From positions 1 to 7,493 of the forward strand of contig CAZLVB010000034.1 in NCBI GenBank assembly GCA_964562855.1: 7,493 nucleotides of DNA, written 5' to 3'. Position numbers and translations under genes: made by a program. Source of the stretch: 2-12-FULL-41-17 sp964562855 (GTDB lineage: Bacteria; Patescibacteriota; Microgenomatia; Curtissbacterales; GWA2-41-24). A model generated the notes under the pieces. That model was given only the letters and a program-made list of their open reading frames with translations. It was not told the origin of the DNA and did no database searches. Of this stretch, positions 1 to 5,404 are shown one piece after another; within the stretch, counting starts at the first letter, position 1; each line of letters opens with the position of its first letter.

Positions 1-675
1 TTGATGCCTTCACCATACACTTCTGCCCAAAGCATGATTGATGCTCAAAGATTAGCTAAGAATCTTGACATCAAAACTATTACCATTAATATAGACAAAT
101 TGATGGAGGGTTATGGTAAATCTCTTGGGGATGCATTTAAAGAATTTAAACCGGATGTTACCGAAGAAAATATTCAGTCAAGAATCAGGGGCAATATACT
201 CATGGCTCTTTCCAACAAATACAATGCCTTGCTTATCTCAACCGGCAATAAATCAGAACTAACAGTTGGCTACACGACAATCTATGGTGATCTTTCCGGC
301 GGATTGGCACCGATTGGCGATCTTTGGAAAATTCAGGTTTACAACCTGGCAAAATGGATTAGCAAAACCAGCAAGGTAATTCCTGAAAATGTATTCAAAA
401 AAGCTCCTTCCGCAGAACTTGCACCAAATCAAAAAGATCAAGACACTTTGCCGCCTTATGATCTTTTGGATAAAGTTTTGCAACTTCATATTGAAAGTCA
501 CTTGGGTGAGGAGGAAATCGTAAAAAGGGGATTCGAGCCAACACTTGTTAGAGGTATTCTAAATATGGTAAGAAAGGCGGAGTATAAAAGAAGACAAGCA
601 CCTCCTACTCTGAAGGTGAGTGAAAGGGCATACGGCATAGGCTGGCGGATGCCAATTGCTGCGTTAGTATCTTAA
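1..675 (+). CDS. nadE: Glutamine-dependent NAD+ synthase, C-terminal part (5' end outside window)
   Basis: This enzyme makes NAD+ from deamido-NAD+, ATP and an amide nitrogen in the cytoplasm, the last step of NAD biosynthesis. The fragment is open from the first base; its TTG/ATG codons at 1-6 are internal, because the ATP-binding SGGxDS loop and any glutaminase domain must lie upstream. Visible family marks are MPSPYTS at the left edge, STGNKSE (about residues 80-86), GYTTIYGD with the following GG (about 90-100), IGDLWK, the acidic-loop segment APNQKDQD (about 141-148) and the C-terminal KRRQAPPTLKVSERAYG then WRMPI. The basic KRRQ.P..LKVS tail is typical, from memory, of the long glutamine-using enzymes, so an N-terminal nitrilase-type domain is expected but unseen. 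The stop is TAA at 673-675, six bases before the next gene. Its tie to the sugar genes is probably positional rather than functional. Confidence 0.93.
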   Translation: MMPSPYTSAQSMIDAQRLAKNLDIKTITINIDKLMEGYGKSLGDAFKEFKPDVTEENIQSRIRGNILMALSNKYNALLISTGNKSELTVGYTTIYGDLSGGLAPIGDLWKIQVYNLAKWISKTSKVIPENVFKKAPSAELAPNQKDQDTLPPYDLLDKVLQLHIESHLGEEEIVKRGFEPTLVRGILNMVRKAEYKRRQAPPTLKVSERAYGIGWRMPIAALVS

Positions 676-681
676 GGTTTT

Positions 682-2007
682 ATGCAAAAGATTTCTGTAG
701 TTGGTCTTGGCAAACTCGGGGCGCCTCTTTTGGCGACTATTGCCTCAACAGGTTTTAATGTTGTCGGTATCGACACAAATCCCAAAGTCGTTGCAAAAAT
801 CAATCAGAAAAAAGCGCCGGTTGATGAGCCGCAACTGCAGCCGCTTATCAGGCAAAACGCCAAAAGGATAAAGGCCACAACCGATTTTGAGGAAGGTATC
901 AATAATACAGCGATAACTTTTATCATAGTTCCCACACCAAGCAACGGAAATGGTGGATTTTCAAACAAGTATGTTCTTAAAGCGGTCAAGAGTATCGGCA
1001 AGATTCTTGCTAAAAAATCCGGCTACCACACTGTGGCAGTAACTTCAACAGTTCTCCCTGGAACAATTGATAACGAAGTTATTCCAACTCTTGAGAGTAT
1101 TTCCGGTAAAAAAGTTAACAAGGACTTTGGAGTTTGCTACAACCCCGAATTTATTGCTCTCGGATCAGTTATCAGGAATTTGCTCGGTCCCGACCTTGTT
1201 TTGATAGGAGAATCGAGTCCTAAGGCCGGAGAATTGCTTGAAAGATTCTACAGAAAATTTTGCACAAATAAAACGCCTATTTTTAGAATGAGCCCTATTA
1301 ACGCGGAGATTGCTAAGATTGCTTTAAATTCATATATCACAACCAAAATTTCTTTTGCCAACACGCTAGCCGAAATTTGCGAGAAGATACCCGGAGGAAA
1401 CATTGATGAAATAACAAAAGCTATCGGTGCCGACGCCAGAATCGGTAACCAATACCTCAAAGGCGCCATCTCCTATGGCGGCCCCTGTTTCCCCCGTGAT
1501 AACCGTGCCTTTGCCTACTTTGCCGAAAGGTACCACGTGAGAACACCTATTGCAGCTGCGGCAGACACTGTCAATGAGAGCATCACTAAGAAACTCGCGG
1601 TCGCAATAATCAAGAAGGTCAAAAAGCAAAAAGGCAAGGTTTCAGTATTGGGTCTTTCCTACAAAACAGACACGGATGTGGCAGAGGAGTCTGCCGGAGT
1701 CAAACTGGCCAATCTTCTGGCCGCCGAAAGTATTAATGTTTCGGCTTGGGATCCCATGGCGGTTGCGAACGCCAAAACCTACCTTTCCAAAAAGGTGACC
1801 ATTGCCAAAACACTCAAAGGTTGTCTTTCGAAAGCGCAAGTGATTGTTATTACCACCCCGTGGAAGGAGTTCAAGAATTTACCTATCCAGGTACTCAGTA
1901 ATCCACAAAAGCCGATTTTGGTCGATTGCTGGCGCATCCTCGATCCGTTAAAATATCGAGAGGTCGCAACTTACAAAACAATTGGCGTTGGCGATCTTTC
2001 TCTCTAA
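682..2007 (+). CDS. UDP-glucose / UDP-sugar 6-dehydrogenase family protein
   Basis: This is a 441-residue nucleotide-sugar dehydrogenase, normal length for the family. It oxidises C6 of a UDP-hexose to a carboxylate with two NAD+; UDP-glucose to UDP-glucuronate is the default reading. The N-terminal Rossmann domain has GLGKLG (residues 8-13) and an acidic D31 suited to NAD. The central domain has NPEF (154-157), the lysine/asparagine helix around K212 and N216, and the catalytic cysteine C269 in GGPCFPRD. The C-terminal domain has GLSYKTDTD (324-332). Two spots differ from the best-known enzymes: NPEFIALGS instead of NPEFLxEG, and AEES where D.R.SP is usual; I believe this is a recognisable subclade. 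UDP-ManNAc or another UDP-sugar cannot be excluded as substrate. ATG start at 682 is preceded by AAGG at 674-677, a weak ribosome site overlapping the nadE stop. The stop overlaps the next start. Confidence 0.9.
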   Translation: MQKISVVGLGKLGAPLLATIASTGFNVVGIDTNPKVVAKINQKKAPVDEPQLQPLIRQNAKRIKATTDFEEGINNTAITFIIVPTPSNGNGGFSNKYVLKAVKSIGKILAKKSGYHTVAVTSTVLPGTIDNEVIPTLESISGKKVNKDFGVCYNPEFIALGSVIRNLLGPDLVLIGESSPKAGELLERFYRKFCTNKTPIFRMSPINAEIAKIALNSYITTKISFANTLAEICEKIPGGNIDEITKAIGADARIGNQYLKGAISYGGPCFPRDNRAFAYFAERYHVRTPIAAAADTVNESITKKLAVAIIKKVKKQKGKVSVLGLSYKTDTDVAEESAGVKLANLLAAESINVSAWDPMAVANAKTYLSKKVTIAKTLKGCLSKAQVIVITTPWKEFKNLPIQVLSNPQKPILVDCWRILDPLKYREVATYKTIGVGDLSL

Positions 2008-3113
2008 TGAACTCTCGTTTTTGGCAAGACAAAAGGGTGCTGGTAACCGGCGGCGCTTCCTTTATCGGTTCTCATCTGATCGAAGCGCTTGTTTCAAAAG
2101 CGGCAAGAATACGAGTGGTTGATGACTTATCTTCAGGAAAATTGGAAAACATTAAAAGTTTGGTCAAATCAAGAAGTATAGAATTTAGAAAATCGGACCT
2201 TCGAGACTCGAAAGTTGCCAAAAGGGCAGTTGGGAAAATCGACGTCGTTTTCCATCTAGCTGGTGATCATGGGGGGAGGGGGTATGTAGATCTGCATCAG
2301 GCCGGCCCGGCCACCAATATGATGCTTGACGGAAATGTTTTTTGGCATGCTTACAAGGTTGGCGTCGAAAAGATAATTTTTGCTTCTTCCGGCTGTGTTT
2401 ATCCTAATTTTTTACAAACGGATCATCAAAAAAAACTTTATCTTAAAGAAAAACACGTTGGCCCTCCCTATGATGCGGACAATATGTACGGTTGGGCAAA
2501 ACTTATGGCCGAATTGACACTCAAAGCTTACTATGATGATTGGGGAATGAAGACCGCTTCATGCCGTTTCTTTACCGTCTATGGACCTCGAGGTAAAGAA
2601 GACCATGCGGTTATGGCCATGATTGCCCGTGCCTTTATTAAACAAAATCCATACATCATCTGGGGTAACGGGAGCCAGGTAAGGAACTGGACCTATGTTG
2701 ATGATATTGTCGATGGGATGATTGCGGTTGCCGAGAATATTGATGATGGCCAAGCTGTTAATCTTGGAACGCGTGAGCGTATTCGAGTGATTGATGCGGC
2801 TAAAGCTATTTTAAAGTACACCAATCACAATCCAAAGATTGAATTTCGACCACACATGCCAACAGGCCCTGCCAACCGTGTCGCCGACAATCGGCTGGCA
2901 AAAAAACTTCTTGGCTGGGAACCGAAGATAAAATTTAAAGATGGTGTTAATAAAACAATCGAGTGGTATTTCGCAAGCAAAAATCCAAAAGAAGTCGCCA
3001 CGATTTTAGATCAGGCCCTGATTGAGAGGAAGGTCAAAAAGAGTAAAATACAAACCAGCAAGCTCTCCAGAAAAACGCCCCTCTTTGCAACAAAGACCGA
3101 ATTTGCGTCATAA
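2007..3113 (+). CDS. NAD-dependent nucleotide-sugar epimerase/dehydratase (extended SDR), GDP-mannose 3,5-epimerase-like
   Basis: This is a 368-residue extended short-chain dehydrogenase/reductase acting on a nucleotide sugar. The ATG at 2007 is chosen because the protein then begins just before the Rossmann fold, and TAATG couples it to the dehydrogenase stop; an in-frame extension to 1926 would bury 27 unrelated residues in that gene. The nucleotide loop is TGGASFIG (14-21), with Ser18 where the middle glycine usually sits. D64 (SDL) fits adenine contact, S128, Y161 and K165 (YGWAK) form the catalytic set, and R226 (QVRNWTYVDD) fits the sugar-nucleotide domain. GGRGY (89-93) and SSGCVYP (127-133) resemble GDP-mannose 3,5-epimerase, whose catalytic cysteine aligns with C130. 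The last ~40 residues are a basic tail that looks dispensable. The coupled dehydrogenase suggests a UDP-uronic acid substrate, but GDP- or dTDP-sugars remain possible. No Shine-Dalgarno site is seen. Confidence 0.85.
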   Translation: MNSRFWQDKRVLVTGGASFIGSHLIEALVSKAARIRVVDDLSSGKLENIKSLVKSRSIEFRKSDLRDSKVAKRAVGKIDVVFHLAGDHGGRGYVDLHQAGPATNMMLDGNVFWHAYKVGVEKIIFASSGCVYPNFLQTDHQKKLYLKEKHVGPPYDADNMYGWAKLMAELTLKAYYDDWGMKTASCRFFTVYGPRGKEDHAVMAMIARAFIKQNPYIIWGNGSQVRNWTYVDDIVDGMIAVAENIDDGQAVNLGTRERIRVIDAAKAILKYTNHNPKIEFRPHMPTGPANRVADNRLAKKLLGWEPKIKFKDGVNKTIEWYFASKNPKEVATILDQALIERKVKKSKIQTSKLSRKTPLFATKTEFAS

Positions 3114-3122
3114 TTCCATTCA

Positions 3123-4022
3123 GTGCTGACCATTTTTACCACCACTAAAGATTTCCGCGGTCGTTTTGCGCAAATCCAGGAGAATGCCATCGAAAGCTGG
3201 ACAAAACTTAAGCCCAGAGCAAGAATTATTATTCTTGGTAAAGATTACGGGGTCGCCAAAATTGCCAAGAAATATAAACTTAAGCACATTGCCGATATCA
3301 AAACTAACGAGCAGGGGACACCGCTTCTTTCCGATATATTTAAAAAAGTAAGGAAAACAGCCAGCAGCGACTTGCTTTGCTATGTCAACGCCGATGTTAT
3401 CCTGCTTCCTGATTTTACACAAGCAATAAAAAAAATCGGCCTCAAAAGATTCCTGATTTGCGGCCAGCGTTGGAATTTGAACATCAAACAAAACATAAAT
3501 TTTAAAAAAGAATGGGACAGCCATCTAAAATATCAATCTCAAAATATGGGAAAACTCGACCAGCCCGGCGCGCTCGACTATTTTGTTTTCCCTAAAAGTA
3601 TTGATTTTAAAATGCCCTCTTTTGCCGTTGGTCGGGGAGCCTGGGATAATTGGTTAATTTATAAAGCCAAGCTTTTGAAAATTCCCGTAATTGATGCAAC
3701 AGAAACAATCACTGCCATACATCAGAACCATGATTATTCACATGCGGGTGGTTACAATGCTGTTTGGTATGGTAAGGAAAGAGAGAAAAATTTAAGGCTT
3801 GTCCACCAAAAGCGCCGCCCATTCAACCTTTTAAATGCCGATTACAAATTGACCCAATACGGTCTTTCTCGTCCGGATTTTTCCGTCTTTCGTCTATGGA
3901 GAAATTTCCAAGTATTACCGGTTATAAAACCGAAATTCGCAACCACTCTCTGGCCGCCCGTTCTGGTAATAGAACTGATGATTAAAGTCTATCGTAAGAT
4001 TCGTATAATTAGTATTCATTAG
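3123..4022 (+). CDS. Putative GT-A-fold glycosyltransferase (little-studied family)
   Basis: This is a 299-residue cytosolic-type protein with no signal peptide. The GTG start at 3123 is preferred because the product opens with LTIFTTTKDFRG, which matches the start I remember for a family of uncharacterised bacterial and plant glycosyltransferase-like proteins; no Shine-Dalgarno site precedes it, and the gap from the SDR gene is nine bases. NAIESW (21-26) and the strand RIIILG (34-39) fit a Rossmann-like first half. YVNADVILLPDF (87-98) holds a degenerate DxD-type metal/nucleotide site at N89-A90-D91. GRGAWDNWLIY (170-180) resembles the acceptor-side W-(E/D)-x-W segment of galactosyltransferase-like GT-A enzymes, and HQNHDYSH (200-207) is a histidine-rich conserved stretch. 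The C-terminus (about 276-299) is hydrophobic then basic and may lie against the membrane. Donor and acceptor cannot be told; the context says surface glycan assembly. Confidence 0.68.
   Translation: MLTIFTTTKDFRGRFAQIQENAIESWTKLKPRARIIILGKDYGVAKIAKKYKLKHIADIKTNEQGTPLLSDIFKKVRKTASSDLLCYVNADVILLPDFTQAIKKIGLKRFLICGQRWNLNIKQNINFKKEWDSHLKYQSQNMGKLDQPGALDYFVFPKSIDFKMPSFAVGRGAWDNWLIYKAKLLKIPVIDATETITAIHQNHDYSHAGGYNAVWYGKEREKNLRLVHQKRRPFNLLNADYKLTQYGLSRPDFSVFRLWRNFQVLPVIKPKFATTLWPPVLVIELMIKVYRKIRIISIH
4004..4009 (+). promoter_or_regulatory. Possible -10 box (TATAAT) before the first GT4 gene
   Basis: A perfect TATAAT lies inside the last codons of the GT-A gene, 28 bases before the ATG at 4038. The best -35 partner is TTAAAG at 3982-3987 with 16-base spacing, matching only three of six consensus positions. 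In AT-rich DNA such a box can arise by chance, and the 15-base gap between genes suggests read-through from upstream. Confidence 0.2.
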
Positions 4023-4037
4023 TATATTTGCGTAGTT

Positions 4038-5279
4038 ATGAGAGTTTTATTAATTTGTAAATGGGTTGCCGGAGCCACCAAAGGCGACTTCTATTATCCG
4101 GGATCATGGAGGGATACATTTGAGCTTGCCTGCGCATTTGCCGACTCGAACCAAGAAGTTCATATTCTCACTCCCAAAGTTTTTAAAAAACACCAAAGAA
4201 GATTTTTCCAAGAATTTGCAAAAACCCTTGCCCAAAAAGGCATCATTCATCACTTTGCGTCCACCAATCTTACTTTCGGTACCGGCTACAGCCCCTTCAG
4301 ACTCAAAATGTTCTTCGCGGAAGTTGCGCTCACATACCGGCTTAAACCCGATGTTATTCAATACATGCAGTTTGGGCCGTCAACTATCTATCCTTTTGCT
4401 AAAAATATCCCCGTAATTTTTTACAGCTGCGACCTTTTTGCCCCATATACTGCCGAAAGTGAAGACCGTAGGCTGATTCTCGCAAATTGGGGAGAAAGAT
4501 TCCAAAAATATAATCCATGGGTTATTTTGCAAAACCTAGTCTTTACGGGGTTGATCAAATTAGTTGGAAGTGACACGCCTAAAGATGCCCTCAAAAAAGG
4601 CGCTAATTTAGTATTAATGCACCCCAAAGGTTTCCAAAATCTTAAAAAAAAGCACCACTCTCAAAATATTTATCTTATCGAAAAAGGCATTCCAAAAATT
4701 ACCCCAATATCAAAGCCTAAAATCCCCCAGAACTCACTGACTATACTATTTGTAGCGTCAATTCTCTATCGCAAAGGAATTTTTGATTTAATCGAGGCGC
4801 TAAATTTGGTACGCAGCGACTTTCCCAAAATTGAACTTCTGGTTGCAGGTTCGGGTCCGGCAAAAGCTGTGACTCTCCTCAAAAAAGCAATCACTAAGGC
4901 TCATTTTAAGGCAAAATATCTCGGGCCGATACCATATCCTCTAAGGTTAAAGCTTTTTCAAAAAGCCGATATCTTTTGTCTGCCGTCTTACCAGGACGCT
5001 TATCCATCTGTTATTCTGGAGGCTATGGCAGTCGGGTTGCCGACAGTAACCACTCGCCAAATCGACACGCCGATAATCAACAACTACTCAGGAATCCTTG
5101 TCGAGACCGCTGATATCGACATGCTTGCCGGCGCGATCAAAAAGTTAATTGTAAGTCCTAAGCTTTACGCAAAAATTAGTCTAAACGCCCAAAAAGCAGT
5201 CGCAGGCCTTACTTGGCAAAAACAGGCAGAGAAGTTTATAACGGATTGGCAGAAAATGCGACCTTCGGGTCGCAAATGA
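4038..5279 (+). CDS. Glycosyltransferase, GT4-type (GT-B fold)
   Basis: This 413-residue protein transfers a sugar from a nucleotide donor to a growing glycan at the inner face of the membrane. The N-terminal acceptor domain opens with MRVLLICKW and has a PGSWRD segment (21-26) where GT4 enzymes carry a glycine-rich loop. The hinge IEKGIP (214-219) precedes the donor-binding Rossmann domain: LFVASILYRKG (237-247) with R245/K246 for phosphate contact, LLVAGSGP (267-274), and the signature SYQDAYPSVILEAMAVG (317-333). The usual E-x7-E pair is D320/E328 here, a conservative change that probably leaves it active. The last seven residues (MRPSGRK) are coded by a perfect UUCG hairpin and look like an add-on to the family's normal end. 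The ATG at 4038 has no Shine-Dalgarno site. The gap to the previous gene is 15 bases; the stop TGA is at 5277-5279. Confidence 0.88.
   Translation: MRVLLICKWVAGATKGDFYYPGSWRDTFELACAFADSNQEVHILTPKVFKKHQRRFFQEFAKTLAQKGIIHHFASTNLTFGTGYSPFRLKMFFAEVALTYRLKPDVIQYMQFGPSTIYPFAKNIPVIFYSCDLFAPYTAESEDRRLILANWGERFQKYNPWVILQNLVFTGLIKLVGSDTPKDALKKGANLVLMHPKGFQNLKKKHHSQNIYLIEKGIPKITPISKPKIPQNSLTILFVASILYRKGIFDLIEALNLVRSDFPKIELLVAGSGPAKAVTLLKKAITKAHFKAKYLGPIPYPLRLKLFQKADIFCLPSYQDAYPSVILEAMAVGLPTVTTRQIDTPIINNYSGILVETADIDMLAGAIKKLIVSPKLYAKISLNAQKAVAGLTWQKQAEKFITDWQKMRPSGRK
5229..5240 (+). repeat. 12-base direct repeat, copy 1
   Basis: The 12-mer GAGAAGTTTATA, inside the end of the first GT4 gene, recurs exactly at 5379-5390, 150 bases downstream. 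It may be a duplication trace or chance in AT-rich DNA. Confidence 0.4.
5257..5274 (+). other. Perfect hairpin with UUCG tetraloop at the end of a CDS
   Basis: TGCGACC (5257-5263) pairs perfectly with GGTCGCA (5268-5274) around the loop TTCG, giving the very stable C(UUCG)G fold in RNA. It codes for the final residues of the first GT4 enzyme and ends three bases before the stop. No T-run follows, so it is not a standard intrinsic terminator; it may protect the 3' end of the message, assist termination with the next hairpin, or be a palindromic repeat that landed in the gene end. Confidence 0.7.
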
Positions 5280-5293
5280 ATGCCAAACGGCTA

Positions 5294-5329
5294 CATACGT
5301 CTCCAGCGCTTGGGAAACGTATGGGTTTT
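5294..5329 (+). terminator. Probable rho-independent terminator after the first GT4 gene
   Basis: CATACGT (5294-5300) pairs fully with ACGTATG (5317-5323). After a single C/A mismatch, TCC (5302-5304) pairs with GGA (5313-5315) around an eight-base loop. GGTTTT follows, so there is a T-run of only four at 5326-5329. Its place 15 bases after the GT4 stop, in the largest gap of the window, fits the end of a transcript. The short T-run makes the call moderate. Confidence 0.45.
5301..5314 (+). repeat. 14-base near-repeat CTCCAGCnnTTGGG, copy 1
   Basis: CTCCAGCGCTTGGG matches CTCCAGCTTTTGGG at 5362-5375 at 12 of 14 positions, 61 bases apart. Each copy forms part of a different hairpin in the same gap. 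Confidence 0.4.
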
Positions 5330-5361
5330 CTGTCATCCGATGTAAACTGTAAAAGACAATG

Positions 5362-5381
5362 CTCCAGCTTTTGGGCTGGAG
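5362..5381 (+). other. Perfect 7-bp hairpin upstream of the second GT4 gene
   Basis: CTCCAGC (5362-5368) pairs with GCTGGAG (5375-5381) around a six-base loop TTTTGG. It lies 24 bases before the ATG at 5405 and includes the second copy of the CTCCAGCnnTTGGG repeat. AAGTTTATAAATTTG follows, too mixed for a clean T-tail, so it may be a leader structure of the downstream mRNA, a second weak terminator, or part of a small repeat element. Confidence 0.5.
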
Positions 5382-5390
5382 AAGTTTATA
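5379..5390 (+). repeat. 12-base direct repeat, copy 2
   Basis: This is an exact second copy of GAGAAGTTTATA (first at 5229-5240). It overlaps the foot of the 5362-5381 hairpin and includes a TTTATA/TATAAA stretch with no recognisable -35 partner. Confidence 0.4.
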
Positions 5391-5404
5391 AATTTGTATT
5401 CACA

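Noticed and set aside
1464..1480. Six-bp hairpin CGCCAT/ATGGCG inside the dehydrogenase gene
   Set aside because: It lies over codons for the conserved AISYGG segment just before the catalytic cysteine, so protein constraint explains it.
1926..2006. In-frame extension of the SDR gene back to 1926
   Set aside because: It would overlap the dehydrogenase by 82 bases and add 27 residues before a Rossmann fold that normally starts near the N-terminus. TAATG at 2005-2009 gives a natural start.
2271..2282. G-run (six G, A, five G) as a G-quadruplex or phase-variable tract
   Set aside because: It codes the conserved GGRGY active-site segment in frame, and only two G-runs are present, too few for a standard quadruplex. 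The run of six could still be a sequencing-error spot.
2428..2435. Run of eight A in the SDR gene (a similar run at 6096-6103) as a slippage switch
   Set aside because: Runs of this size are expected in lysine-rich AT-rich genes and both frames are intact on either side.
3120..3524. Reverse-strand open frame of 134 codons opposite the GT-A gene, and the other shorter reverse frames
   Set aside because: They are shadows of well-supported + strand genes and show no recognisable domain or start context.
5277..5342. Use of TGA as a sense codon (alternative code of some candidate phyla)
   Set aside because: Reading through the TGA at 5277 meets TAA at 5343 after 21 residues that look like nothing, and no conserved protein segment in the window contains an in-frame TGA.
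5280..5345. Small ORF of 21 codons starting ATG at 5280
   Set aside because: It is read straight through the terminator-like hairpin, has no ribosome site and no recognisable peptide feature.
5364..5392. Promoter with TATAAA at 5387-5392 for the second GT4 gene
   Set aside because: No acceptable -35 hexamer is found at 15-19 bases upstream; that position is occupied by the hairpin stem.
5213..5404. In-frame extension of the second GT4 gene back to 5213
   Set aside because: The 64 extra residues overlap the previous gene, are translated from hairpin and repeat DNA, and lack GT-like sequence. The family-like N-terminus begins at 5405.
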